DNA of 64,000 nucleotides from Incurvaria masculella. Lineage: Eukaryota > Arthropoda > Insecta > Lepidoptera > Incurvariidae. The notes under the pieces were generated by a model that saw only the letters and a list, made by a program, of their open reading frames with translations, made no database searches and had not been told where the DNA came from. Where the stretch lies: the NCBI GenBank assembly GCA_946894095.1, contig OX335643.1, positions 4,451,036 to 4,515,035 of the forward strand. Reading direction: 5' to 3'. Below are positions 25,301-31,995 of this stretch, piece after piece; the first letter of the stretch is position 1; each line of letters starts with the position of its first letter. Position numbers and translations under genes: made by a program.

Positions 25301-28300
25301 CACCAGACATTTATGGGTTCATTGGTAATAGAGAAGGTTTTCAATCAAGGTTGGGACTAGTGGGTGGCCATTTTAGCGCTAACATTTCAGCTCACTTATC
25401 ATTTATCTTTTCCAAATTGAAGACATTTAATTTATGAATTTATTGAAACAAATTTCAACATTTTTTTTTGTACAGCAATGATGTAGGTTCTGAAAAACAA
25501 TAGTACATATGTAAATCTGGAGATGTGCGCTTTTGGGTTTTGCGACAATTTATAGCACCTATAAAAGGCTTTTACCCGTTATCCAGGTAACCTGCTGCTT
25601 TATAGGCTGGGTAGCCAGCATTTTTGCATTTATTTAGTGCTCGATTTAATATTATTAGTAAAGCAAGACTAATAATATGTAAATGTATTCAATGTTTAGA
25701 AATATTAGTAACCAACCTCAGCAGATTTTCCGTCGCCACAGTCTTGTGGCACTCGCGACACTCGACACTAGTCTTTTTAACGTGTCTCTCAACATGTTTC
25801 AACCTTAAATACCAGGGCCGCCTGAACGATTCATGGCAGTACTTGCACAAGAACTTGACGTCGCCGTGCGCAGAGAAATAATGATCTATCACGTCGCGAT
25901 ACTTTGTGAACGTCGTCGTGCAAACGCTGCAGTAGAAGCGTCGATAGTGCTCTAGGACGTGGTTGTCGAGGCGTATTTGCGTGCTGTGGTACGTGTCGCA
26001 TATGACGCAATGGTGCATCCGTTTGGGCGCCTCCGCGTGCTGTGTCATGTGCGCTTTGTGCTTCTGGGGACTGTGGTACGCGAGCGCGCAGGGGTGGCAC
26101 TTGTACGGGGCGCGCTCGAAGAAAGGTTTTTGGGTCACGCTCGTATGCTCTGTGACGCGCTCAGCTTCTGTCAGAGTAACGTACCCCACATGTTCCTGTA
26201 ACAAGAAGATACTCTTACTAGACATAGACAACAAATTCGCTACGGGGGGAGCACTTAAGCTCTTACAAGTCACTGCCAACTACTGTCCAGTATGGAGGTA
26301 TACAGGATCTGTCGGCAGAAAAGGGATACTCTGCTTCATAGGGATAAATTTGGTCACAGTGACGTCGAGCTACGGATACGAATTCAGAACTATGCAGCAC
26401 TTTAATTTTTTTTTTGTTTAACATAGAAATGTAGCATAATATCTTTATAAGAGCATTATTTCAAACTTCTATCCTAGCCAGGGAACTATGATTGGATGAT
26501 AATGAAATTTAAAAAAAAACTTGTAACGCTCACAGAACGAACGGTGAGGCCATGCCTAACACCACTGCAGTAGCAGATTTTTCGTAAATACTTTTTTAAT
26601 CATGGTAAGCATTCAAAAACTAATTGGTCTTGTATGATGATCAAATTCTTGTATTTAATTTTGACTCGATACAGCACCGTGTCTGAGATACCGAGTTATT
26701 TAGGAAAATGGTGACCCTCCAACTCTGAAGAGATGTGGAGTCTCTGTATATATTATCAGCTTTACTATTGATCATCTTTTTTTTTAGCTGCATAAGGCAC
26801 TCCGCTCGATCAATCGCCTATTGCTCAAGGCGGAACAGGCAAGGATGCACTTATTCACTGTCCACATTCCTCCTATGAGAACCAAATGATCCTGTCGATC
26901 ATTTATGCAGTAAACTGCCTAAAGTACAACCTGGATCTCTTTAAATATTTTATTAAAAGACTTGGCCGGCTGGCATGGTTTTCAGAGCTACCAAGAAAGT
27001 TCAAAAACTCATGTCATCGGGCACCTCTTAGGTTTGGTTAGGTTAGCTTTATATAAAAAAATAATATATTTACCGCTACAACATCCCGAACAATGTATAT
27101 TACGCTGTCCTTCTCGTCCAAGGTGATGCTCTTGTCTCCCGGTTTTAATTTATGCTCCTCCCTTCCCTTCTCCAGAGAAATCAGTTTCATTTGATTGACT
27201 GTATCTATAGGCACCATTTTTCTAGGATTACCAGGCACTTCGACAGTTATACCCGACCGATTCGATAATTTATGACCTTTCTTGCCACCTTTCGAAGACG
27301 AGGGCATTCTGTCTGAGAATGAACCACAGGAGTCTTCATCGCTGCTCCACATGGTTTTTGGCTGCTTCACAACCGGCTTAGGGTCACTTTTGGTTAACAT
27401 ATCTTTTAACTCAACGTTAAGGAAGGAGGTTGATTCTTCAGTCTCACTCTTTACATCTGCAGAGCCGCATTCCAGCTTGAGGGTTTCGTGTGAGGGGGTG
27501 AAGACGGACAGTTCAGGCGCCTGCCGGGTGGAGAAACCCTCATTCTTAATTTCTCTCATTTCTGACCAGTACCTGTTGAAAAATTTCTTATTTAGGATAA
27601 CTGCAGTTTAGTTCATTTATTGAAAAAATCTAAAAATGCTCAAATTGCTGGTTTTAGTAGCACCTATTAGTTTTTCAGAAAGCTAGTTTTCTTCTATTGA
27701 ATAAAATTAATATCAAAGTAGTATGTGAGGACAAATTTAACAATATGAGTATTTTCTTTGAGACCACTTCAATGAGCCTGCAAAACTTGTCAAATATAAC
27801 AAAAGTTAGTTGCGTTCATGATACTCGCCGTGAAGTGATGGTTTCACAAAATGTATCTGATATTTATTATAGCGAACGATGGTACCATTAAAAATAAATG
27901 AAATCATATGGTACAAGAAATAAAAAACCTTTTCTACCAACTTCCCGCCGTTGGCCGGATTTCCTGCAACGAGCCAATAGCGGTTATGTAAGCTGGGAAA
28001 GAAATTCTACCATGTTCTAAAAATCGGTTGAATCGACATCAACATGTACCAGCTGATGTTCTCCTGGACGTGCTGAGGCGCGTCGCGCACCGCGCACAGG
28101 AACACGTGCGCGCGCCGCGCCGCCCCGCGCAGCCGCTCGAACGAGCGCCAGCGCGCGTCGCACCAGCCGCACAGCCACGGCGACGCCGCCGGCACGCGCA
28201 GCGCCTCGAACAGCTCGGGCCGCCGGTTGCGCTCCAGCCGCGCCTCGCCCGCCGTCTTGAGGCAAACGCCGCAGTACGGCACGCCGTCGCTCATGTACGG

Positions 28301-29795
28301 CGAGAGCTGCATCGCTTCCATGCACTGCATCACGCCGGCCGGCTATGGTTAGCATCGGGTGCATGGAAGAAAGGAGTCAATCGTTCACGAGATACGATCC
28401 AGCTTGAAGCTTGAACACAGATTAGACAGCATCACCGACTGACAGATGGAATTGTCAAATTGACAGTTAAGCAGATCAGTAGACCATAATCGGTTTGTTC
28501 TGCGATTGATGTTCAATATTTCAGTCTTATCAATTAAATCGATAATCTGCAGGCGGTGTAGGCCTCGCGGTGCGCCCTCATTTGGGTCGAGCTCTTCATA
28601 AAACAGGTGATTTTTTGAGTGTGCCTTCATGGCCTAATCCGAAACTAAAAGAAATAACGAAATACAACTCTACTCATTCCATTTTTTTTTTCAATCTTTT
28701 ATTAAGTCCTTTGCGAAGTTATAATACAATTTTTAAATTAGAAAATGATCTGATGCCGAATCTAGGTGTGTTGAGTTTCATTTCGAACAGTTTGATTAAT
28801 GAATGGTATGGGTAATGCACGGAATATTATTCTGTTTGAAAATATGAATCAGTTTGCTAAACATCAATGCTCCCTGAATAGTTTAGATTTACAATTGGAC
28901 CCGGTAGGTGGCACTGTTGTCGAGATATCGACCCGAGCGGAGCCGGGCACCTCAACTAGTACTGTTACTGTTTGTCAAGCTTAGATTTATGCAGAGTGGT
29001 GATCAGTTACAATATGAACTACTATATCTTCTTTTTCTTTGAAGATGATTCTTGTATAAAACGAGGGGCAAAAATACATTATTTCTAGTTATCAAAACTG
29101 TAAAAAGTTTACATTCTAATACAACTGGGGTAACCATCAGTTCAGATTTGTCCAGGCAAGTCTGGCTTTTTGTCCTTCCGTCCGAATTATTATTAATTTT
29201 TTTGATTGTTTTTTAAATCTTTAGTGAAATGATCCATTTATTGATACATAATCCGAACTTGTCTTTTTTACACTTTTTATTAATTTGGTTATCAGTGGAT
29301 TGGTTTTTTAATATCAATTAATGTCGAGACTTTTCTGGAAAAGTCTGGCTTTTCATTAGAACTTTTAAAATTTTTAAATGGTTACCGTCATAGTACGTTG
29401 AAGAGAACTATTTATATATAGGCATACAAAAAAAATTTGAAAAAATTTTTTTTTTTGTATTTTGTCCTACTTAAAGTTATGTTTTTATCAACCAGAACGG
29501 ATTTTATCGGATTGCTCGCGTCTGTACCAATAGTTTCACGTGGCTTTGAACGCTATGAATCATTGAGGTAACTAATAATCCCAATTAATAATTCAACCCT
29601 CAATTCTTCTCTGTAGGTAACGGCACGCTCATCGGAGCGAGTGCGAATGTGGTGACAGCGGGCGTGGCGGAGCAACACGGCTACCGGTTCACATTCATGG
29701 AGTTCTTCAAGGTCGGGTTCCCTCTGATGCTGGGCCACCTGGTGGTCGCCACCGGTTACTTGCTGCTGTGCCATTGTGCGTTCACTTGGCATTGA
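1105..29795 (+). CDS. OCA2: P protein / OCA2 homologue, melanosome-type anion transporter (5' partial, 11 exons)
   Basis: Coding exons 1105-1371, 2287-2490, 6761-6876, 8592-8730, 10048-10183, 11409-11611, 12591-12684, 13542-13684, 14702-14812, 15474-15621 and 29617-29795 join in frame (1740 nt, 579 codons plus TGA). All junctions are GT-AG. Signatures seen: [53 protein letters not shown] and [18 protein letters not shown]. They lie in two halves, as in the ArsB/NhaD permease fold, with a charged cytosolic linker between them. Human OCA2 is a 12-helix melanosomal protein that raises organelle pH; the Drosophila homologues are the hoepel genes. The first visible exon is already in the luminal domain, so the N terminus lies left of the window. 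Exons are GC-rich against AT-rich introns. The function in this insect (pigment granule chemistry) is inferred from the family. Confidence 0.95.
1437..1640. repeat. dispersed repeat, copy 1 of pair with 10308-10540
   Basis: Shares AGCATGGAAGGA, ATCGAAACTCATTC, TAGTTCGCTT, GCGCAACATCAA and TCGTTGCAAT in order with 10308-10540, same orientation. Type unknown. Confidence 0.6.
2287..2490 (+). CDS. OCA2: P protein exon: RTLAAV helix and METLLLLF helix
   Basis: Acceptor GTTCAG, donor GTGAGT, phase 0 (68 codons). Encodes IINRTLAAV followed by a helix, the loop [17 protein letters not shown], and a second helix with AETGLFDF, collinear with human OCA2. Confidence 0.95.
3737..3979. mobile_element. 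MITE with ~38-bp terminal inverted repeats
   Basis: Starts GGGGTCCATTCAGGGCAAGA and ends with the near-complement (TCTTGCCCTGAACTGACCCC). No coding potential. Confidence 0.75.
4201..4323 (+). repeat. GGGTTCCGTA-type repeat, internally deleted
   Basis: Begins with GACTCGCAC...GGGTTCCGTACC, skips the centre, and ends GGCTTAGTAATAGGGTTCCG...GGAACCCTAAA. Same family as 6437-6699. Confidence 0.7.
5521..5887. mobile_element. MITE family A, full copy with ~64-bp inverted ends
   Basis: Left end CTGAGCCTGTAGTCCCAGTT...CACCTAAATTGGCGTTTACG; the right end is its near-perfect complement. Related copies at 9452-9906 and 20331-20675 define the family. Confidence 0.8.
6028..6165. mobile_element. palindromic MITE family D, central part
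   Basis: TCAACTGAGAGCTACGTCCG is mirrored by CGGACGTAACTCTCAGTTGA. Same core as 31996-32728 and 8063-8240. Confidence 0.65.
6437..6699 (+). repeat. GGGTTCCGTA-type dispersed repeat, full-length-like copy
   Basis: Runs AAAACCGGCCAAGTGCGAGT...GGGTTCCGTACC...(GACG)n...TTCGGAACCCTAAA. A GACGGACGGACGGACGG microsatellite lies inside. The outer GGGTTCCG/CGGAACCC blocks are inverted. Widespread type in lepidopteran genomes; the class (SINE or DNA element) is not settled here. Confidence 0.8.
6761..6876 (+). CDS. OCA2: P protein exon: DNVTT ion-path motif
   Basis: Acceptor TTGTTGCAG, donor GTCAGT; ends in phase 2. Contains [17 protein letters not shown], the half-membrane motif of the first repeat. 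The following arginine codon is split AG|G with the next exon. Confidence 0.95.
7691..7814. mobile_element. MITE family B (GTCGTATTCAG ends)
   Basis: ~120 bp with inverted ends TCGTATTCAGAGTG/CACTGAATACGA and a core CCATACAAAAACCAGTTTAG. Four further copies in the window. Confidence 0.75.
7911..8060 (-). mobile_element. SINE family 1, partial copy
   Basis: Minus-strand tail (poly-A complement, CTGGACATGGATGGCT) through GTAGGATTGTAGTCGAGGTT-like body to CAAGTCCCCTTGCCC. Confidence 0.7.
8592..8730 (+). CDS. OCA2: P protein exon: [14 protein letters not shown] motif
   Basis: Acceptor GCCCGCAG, donor GTGAGA. One base completes the split arginine codon, then 46 codons. Carries [18 protein letters not shown], among the most conserved blocks of the P/ArsB/NhaD family. 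Confidence 0.96.
8772..9290. repeat. dispersed repeat H, copy 1 (pair with 49585-50096)
   Basis: About 500 bp collinear with 49585-50096: GGCTTAGAATGTAAAG start, AACTGACGGATGAGACCAAA, AGAGAAATCATAAAGATTTC, GATGTCTCACT-like end. No inverted ends seen. Minus-strand reading (82 aa at 9219-8971) is open here and partly conserved in the other copy. Confidence 0.75.
9452..9906. mobile_element. MITE family A copy carrying a nested MITE
   Basis: Inverted ends GTTCTCACCTAAATTGGCG / CGCCAATTTAGGTGAGAAC. The interior is interrupted at 9597-9709 by a family-B MITE. Confidence 0.75.
9597..9709. mobile_element. MITE family B, inserted in a family-A MITE
   Basis: GTCGTATTCAGAGATAACCT ... CATTCTGAATACGAC; complete ends within the host element, so it inserted later. 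Confidence 0.75.
10048..10183 (+). CDS. OCA2: P protein exon: helix before the cytosolic loop
   Basis: Acceptor ATTCGCAG, donor GTCAGC; ends in phase 1. Encodes [17 protein letters not shown] and then a basic segment ([19 protein letters not shown]) leading into the large loop. Confidence 0.93.
10308..10540. repeat. dispersed repeat, copy 2 of pair with 1437-1640
   Basis: Same ordered blocks as 1437-1640, including TAGAGCATGGAAGGATGAGA and ATCGAAACTCATTC. Confidence 0.6.
10672..10738 (+). mobile_element. SINE family 1, 3' end fragment
   Basis: TGTATTGGGCTAAAATCATA ... AGCCATCCATGTCAGGTTGC followed by a poly-A run, matching the tail of 16433-16826. Confidence 0.7.
10952..11023 (+). tRNA. tRNA-Thr(CGT)-like sequence, degenerate
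   Basis: D arm GCTC-AGCGGTA-GAGC, T arm GCAGG-TTCGAAT-CCTGC and box-B GGTTCGAATCC are intact. The anticodon loop CACGTAA would give CGT. Position 33 is A instead of the near-universal T, and the acceptor stem GTCGGCA/TTCCTAC has two mismatches. More likely a tRNA pseudogene or SINE head than a working tRNA. Confidence 0.45.
11066..11158 (-). mobile_element. RTE/Jockey-type LINE, C-terminal fragment
   Basis: The minus strand translates to [20 protein letters not shown] then GREDWRK, the typical end of lepidopteran non-LTR retrotransposon polyproteins. Confidence 0.7.
11165..11373 (-). mobile_element. SINE family 1 with shortened 5S rRNA-like head
   Basis: Read on the minus strand: GCCTCGGTGGCCCAGTGGT, then TCTAGATGGGTGACCATT (5S box-C-like), then the family body GTAGGTCCCCTTCCTTAC...GGTTGGTACCATCGCATTG, ending at GGCCTGGCATGG. 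Most of the 5S box-A region is deleted. The head end lies 35 nt before the exon at 11409. Confidence 0.7.
11409..11611 (+). CDS. OCA2: P protein exon: charged cytosolic linker
   Basis: Acceptor ATTTGCAG, donor GTACGA. Two bases complete a codon, then 67 codons. It is rich in Arg/Lys/Glu/Ala and predicted helical ([28 protein letters not shown]). It corresponds to the cytosolic loop between the two halves of OCA2. Very GC-rich. Confidence 0.92.
12591..12684 (+). CDS. OCA2: P protein exon: first helix of second half
   Basis: Acceptor ATTGTTGCAG, donor GTAAGT; ends in phase 1. Encodes [17 protein letters not shown] and a helix ending HSIPEL, matching the start of the second transporter half. 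Confidence 0.92.
12781..13006 (+). mobile_element. SINE family 1 body
   Basis: CTGTAGGTAGGGTAAGGGGA...GGTCCTGGCATGGCAC...CATTCATGTCCAGTTACATA; head absent. Confidence 0.75.
13151..13449 (+). repeat. GGGTTCCGTA-type repeat
   Basis: AAAAAAAACCGGCCAAATGC ... GTTCCGTACCATCGTACAAG ... GGGTACGGAACCCTAAAAA; lies 92 nt before the exon at 13542. Confidence 0.75.
13542..13684 (+). CDS. OCA2: P protein exon: LGWTALLGA / [12 protein letters not shown]
   Basis: Acceptor TTCCCGCAG, donor GTTAGA. Two bases complete a lysine codon, then 47 codons. Contains [18 protein letters not shown] and [10 protein letters not shown], nearly invariant in the family. Confidence 0.95.
13856..14043 (-). repeat. GGGTTCCGTA-type repeat, 5' part, inverted
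   Basis: Minus strand reads AAAACCGGCCAAGTGCGAGT, GGGTTCCATACCATCG, ..., TTGTTATAGCGGCAAAATAA; the 3' half with the GACG run is missing. Confidence 0.7.
14702..14812 (+). CDS. OCA2: P protein exon: amphipathic segment and helix
   Basis: Acceptor ATTCCGCAG, donor GTGAGT, phase 0 (37 codons). Encodes [20 protein letters not shown] and a helix ending VLMLW. Confidence 0.93.
15474..15621 (+). CDS. OCA2: P protein exon: [10 protein letters not shown] and GACLGG
   Basis: Acceptor TCGTGTCAG, donor GTGAGT; ends in phase 1. Contains the second-half motif [11 protein letters not shown] and ends within [10 protein letters not shown]. The donor opens the ~14-kb last intron. Confidence 0.95.
16433..16826 (+). 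mobile_element. SINE family 1, full length with tRNA-like head
   Basis: Head TAGCCTAGTGACGCGGGGAC (box-A-like) and GGGTTCAATTCC (box B), then a TTTCTTTCTCTTTCTGAGTT spacer, body CCTACTAGGTGGTAGGG...GGTTGGTACCATCGCATTGG, GGTCCTGGCATCGCACC, tail AGCCATCCATGTCAGGTTGC and poly-A. Confidence 0.8.
17572..17989. mobile_element. MITE family E, diverged copy
   Basis: Left GTTCCGAAATACGTACATTG and right GTACACAAGTCGGAAC. Interior blocks TTCGAGGTGGTTAGGTTAGG and ACATAAGGGAGGTGACTC match 53283-53747. Confidence 0.65.
19825..19988 (-). CDS. nested zinc-finger gene, exon 7 (finger 11 and C terminus)
   Basis: Acceptor ACATTCAG. Two bases complete the linker glycine, then ERPHTC, finger 11 ([17 protein letters not shown]), a basic segment ([12 protein letters not shown]) and a short PPMPPMP tail before TGA. 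Confidence 0.9.
19825..28330 (-). CDS. ZAD-like C2H2 zinc-finger protein, nested antisense in the P-gene last intron
   Basis: Minus-strand exons 28330-28050, 27572-27074, 26195-25717, 24706-24541, 23547-23467, 22171-21952 and 19988-19825 join in frame (1890 nt, 629 aa plus TGA). Residues about 8-70 hold CGVC and CGWC pairs plus a helical RARxxHVFL-like segment, resembling the atypical ZAD dimerisation domain common in lepidopteran finger proteins. Residues 94-260 are an acidic/Ser-rich linker with no fingers. Eleven C2H2 fingers follow from about residue 293 to 603; several are split by introns and restored exactly by splicing ([21 protein letters not shown]). The last linker reads HTGERPHTC. 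Likely a nuclear sequence-specific DNA-binding regulator; target unknown. The ATG at 28330 is the best start seen; a 5' untranslated exon may exist upstream. Confidence 0.88.
20331..20675. mobile_element. MITE family A, third copy
   Basis: CGAAGTCCCAGTTGTCACCT...CGATCGGTTTGCCGTAAACGCCAATTTAGGTGAGAAC, inverted ends; inside intron 6 of the nested minus-strand gene. Confidence 0.75.
21340..21951 (-). pseudogene. three decayed tandem copies of zinc-finger exon 6
   Basis: Downstream of exon 6 its 3' part recurs three times: about 21951-21753, 21752-21573 and 21572-21340. Each has remnants of MKTG(D/G)[20 protein letters not shown] and, in the first two, a CACACAG|GTGCG-like donor. The copies share loss of about five codons in the finger-9 helix. 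The first has a 2-nt deletion in the finger-10 helix that shifts the frame; the others carry stops and frameshifts. No good acceptor is visible before them, so they are probably dead exons. Confidence 0.75.
21952..22171 (-). CDS. nested zinc-finger gene, exon 6 (fingers 8-10)
   Basis: Acceptor CCGAACAG, donor GTGCGT after CACACAG. Completes finger 8 ([12 protein letters not shown]), encodes finger 9 ([17 protein letters not shown]) and finger 10 ([17 protein letters not shown]), and ends in the HTG linker, phase 1. Degenerate copies of this exon lie directly downstream. Confidence 0.9.
22215..22244. repeat. AT dinucleotide microsatellite
   Basis: About 30 nt of alternating TA, next to the 5' end of a SINE-2 copy. 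Confidence 0.8.
22242..22376 (-). mobile_element. SINE family 2 (tRNA-like head)
   Basis: Minus strand: CAGCTGGTGGCGAAATTGGT, box-B-like GCTGGTTCGGGTCCAGCC, tail TGTGTCCTTGCTTCACGGTC. Copies at 44585-44729 and 55738-55890. The head looks like a long-variable-arm tRNA. Confidence 0.7.
22888..23113 (+). repeat. dispersed repeat I (inverted partner at 54848-55082)
   Basis: Collinear over ~225 nt with the complement of 54848-55082, including TTTGGAGGTGGATTACTCA, AAAAAGATTAGTCA and TTTTTGACTACAGCGGTC. Confidence 0.75.
23467..23547 (-). CDS. nested zinc-finger gene, exon 5 (27 codons)
   Basis: Acceptor TGTGTACAG, donor GTGAGT, phase 0. Finishes finger 7 ([10 protein letters not shown]) and starts finger 8 ([10 protein letters not shown]). 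Exact restoration of C2H2 spacing across both junctions supports this small exon. Confidence 0.86.
24434..24517 (-). pseudogene. partial ghost copy of zinc-finger exon 4 with its donor region
   Basis: 24478-24517 repeats 24661-24700 (CGTGCCACACCACCTCCTTG and flanks) almost exactly. The following AAAACAAGATGGCTACCTTC recurs at 24459 and 24525. A ~70-90-bp piece spanning exon start and intron start was duplicated. The copy lacks the finger cysteines and is not expected to be spliced in. Confidence 0.65.
24541..24706 (-). CDS. nested zinc-finger gene, exon 4 (finger 6)
   Basis: Acceptor GACGCGCAG, donor GTAGCC. Completes finger 5 (R|LHMRLH), encodes finger 6 ([17 protein letters not shown]) and starts finger 7 ([12 protein letters not shown]). 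Confidence 0.88.
24801..25296. mobile_element. hAT-like MITE with 8-bp target duplication
   Basis: CAGGGCCGGATT at the left and AATCCGGCCCTG at the right, each with an inner TGCCTAGGGGCCCC block. Flanks GCTTCATC and GCTTCACC differ at one of eight bases. AT-rich interior without a transposase. Confidence 0.75.
25717..26195 (-). CDS. nested zinc-finger gene, exon 3 (fingers 1-4 and start of 5)
   Basis: Acceptor TTGTTACAG, donor GTTGGT; ends in phase 2. Fingers begin [30 protein letters not shown] and [11 protein letters not shown] fifth begins [10 protein letters not shown] and is completed by the next exon. Confidence 0.9.
27074..27572 (-). CDS. nested zinc-finger gene, exon 2 (linker)
   Basis: Acceptor TTCAACAG, donor GTAAAT. 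One base completes the split Trp codon (ISW|YWSEMRE). 166 codons, acidic and serine-rich with lysine-rich stretches ([11 protein letters not shown]); no finger or known domain seen. Phase 0 at the 3' end. Confidence 0.85.
28050..28330 (-). CDS. nested zinc-finger gene, exon 1 (ZAD-like)
   Basis: Start [10 protein letters not shown]; donor GTACAT after AGC TG. Encodes [11 protein letters not shown], then [12 protein letters not shown] and a long helix. Very GC-rich, which produces long meaningless open frames in the other frames. The two CxxC pairs are seen; calling the domain a ZAD is inferred from spacing and exon position. Confidence 0.82.
28331..29616. other. gap between nested gene start and last P exon
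   Basis: Presumed promoter/5' UTR side of the nested minus-strand gene and the 3' end of the P intron. No exon, repeat family or clear core promoter seen. Confidence 0.4.
29617..29795 (+). CDS. OCA2: P protein last coding exon
   Basis: Acceptor TTCTCTGTAG. Begins with two bases completing the glycine split from the previous exon, then [18 protein letters not shown] and the final helix, ending FTWH and TGA. Phase and motif order show it is the 3' end of the same gene although the previous exon is about 14 kb away. Confidence 0.95.
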
Positions 29796-30275
29796 TGCGA
29801 AGCGAGCTGCACCTATTTATTGACATTTAACGCAACCACAGAGTTGGAAATAAGCTAGAAATGCCCATTATCTAGCTCCACTACTGCGCACTTATCGCCG
29901 TCTTTTGGACTTTGCAAATCGAGTTTTGCAAATTTTCAAATTAAGTTGTGCAGGTTGTCCCTGAGAAAATTGTGACTTACTATACAATAATAGTTCTTGT
30001 TGCTAAACTAGAAGTGACCGTGTTAAACTGTGTCAGGACAAGGGATTAAGATAACCCAGATGTATAGATGCAAGACAGCGAGAAGCGCGCACTATTAAAG
30101 CAAAATGAAAGCATTTCTGTCTATTTCCAATTCTGTGATCGCAACCTATGTAATTAAGCCCACGTTTTGTTAATTTGACAAAACAAACTTAAAAGGGGTG
30201 ACTTAGAACCTATGTGAAATTGTGAGTGATTTAAGAGGCCAAATAAGCAAATTATTTGACATTATCAGGAACAAA

Positions 30276-30281
30276 AATAAA
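30276..30281 (+). terminator. candidate polyadenylation signal of the P gene
   Basis: An AATAAA hexamer 481 nt after the P stop codon. Further AATAAA hexamers occur downstream, for example near 30604. Which is used cannot be told from sequence. Confidence 0.3.
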
Positions 30282-31995
30282 AACAATATTACACCAATAA
30301 GACTTCTTTAAGCTTCTAGTATGTATATGTTATATAGTAGACACAACTTAACTTGTATGTTAATCAAAGTTGTGGTAATGGCGGAATGTTACAAAGACAT
30401 TTATTATTTAAGTAGGTATTATGCGAGTATTACCTTCACACTGAATGCTGATGGAATGTTATTTAGCAATGTAATTTTTAAACGTAAGAATTTACCAAAA
30501 TACAGTTTTAAGCACATTCAATTACTTTTGTCTGCTTCTAAAGATTTCTGTAATCTTTAAATGCATCACGGTTGATTCTAGTATTTACATATTTTGCCTT
30601 ACTAATAAACATTTCAACCATCACTGGTACTCCGGTATTTCTAGCTAGAAGTACCGGACAGCAAGAAATTCCGGAGTAATAGTGATATCTTTATAAGATT
30701 TAGCAGATTTAGTATATTTGTGCTAGAGCAGTCTGGAACCACTCAACTCCAAATCTCACAATCATACTTCTACAATAACTTAATCAATTTCCTGAGTTGT
30801 AACCTCAGATTTTAACTAAGGGGCGTTCATTATTTACGAGAGGGAAAGAGGGGTCTCGGCAAACATCACATTATAATTGTTTCCGCAAGAAACAGTGTAA
30901 AATTGCGATAAAACTGGGTGAAATGAAGTAAAACATTTTCTCACAAAATATAGAAGCTTCCTTCGTAAATCGTGTTTAAATAAATCCATCGCAATCAAGC
31001 CCAGATTGATGTATTTACACTAATATGCATTTTGAAAAATCTGTTATCACTGGTGGGTGGGGAGGGGTGGGGGCTATACATTGCCAAAAACGACTCACGT
31101 AATTAATGGACGCCCCCTAAGTACTTAACTCTAAATATATGCTTTGAAAATAAGTTTGTATAACAAGTTTTTGTCCAGTAAATAATTGAAGTTAAGAGAT
31201 TATGAAATAAATATTTTTTTGTAAACTTTAAAGTCTCATAACTTTAGACAAACAGCTTTATGTTAAAACGATGGATTTTTTTCTTAGGCTGTGACTCAAA
31301 ATGACGTATGTAGTTATGGTGGAAGCACAGTCACATGTTTTCAAATGTATACACTGGAACGAGACAGAATTCCTAAGTCCCTTTTACTCTAAGATTGACA
31401 TCAATATGACAAAAACGGATCTCGAGCTTGTCTCTATATCCAGTGACTTGAAAATTTGTATGATTGTAGGAGTAATTTGTGACAAGGGGAACTTTAATAA
31501 CTATTTTTTCCCTGTTGCTTTTTTAAAAGTTTATAGAGATAGGTTTTATATAAACTAAATTAGTACTTATCATTGAATAGTACTTAAATATGAGACTTTA
31601 AAATATAATTAATGCTTAATTTCCACATATTCAAAATATATATGTATATGGGTTGGAAAGCTGTGACGCCACCTGGACGGAATTGACAGGACATTTTACT
31701 GGAAGGAATGTTTCCTTTGAGTAAAATTTAATGTTTTAAATATTTACAGAATCGCGGTATCCCAACTTACCACTCCGTATACTATAATAAAGTGCCTTTA
31801 GTACAGGATGGTAAGTCAATTTATATCAATAAATGAGACCATAAATATAGACTCACAATACTAGCACATCCTCAAAATTTCATGAAAATCGGTCACAAAA
31901 AAAGTTCATCGTCCCGATATTTTTTTGTCAGTAGTTATCAACTAAAATGTTTGGGGAGGATTCAATTTAAATTTCAGGACTAATGAGTCCATATT

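Noticed and set aside
28028..28414. 128-aa plus-strand open frame, Arg/Ala/His-rich
   Set aside because: Antisense shadow of the GC-rich ZAD-like exon; composition is that of a complementary frame.
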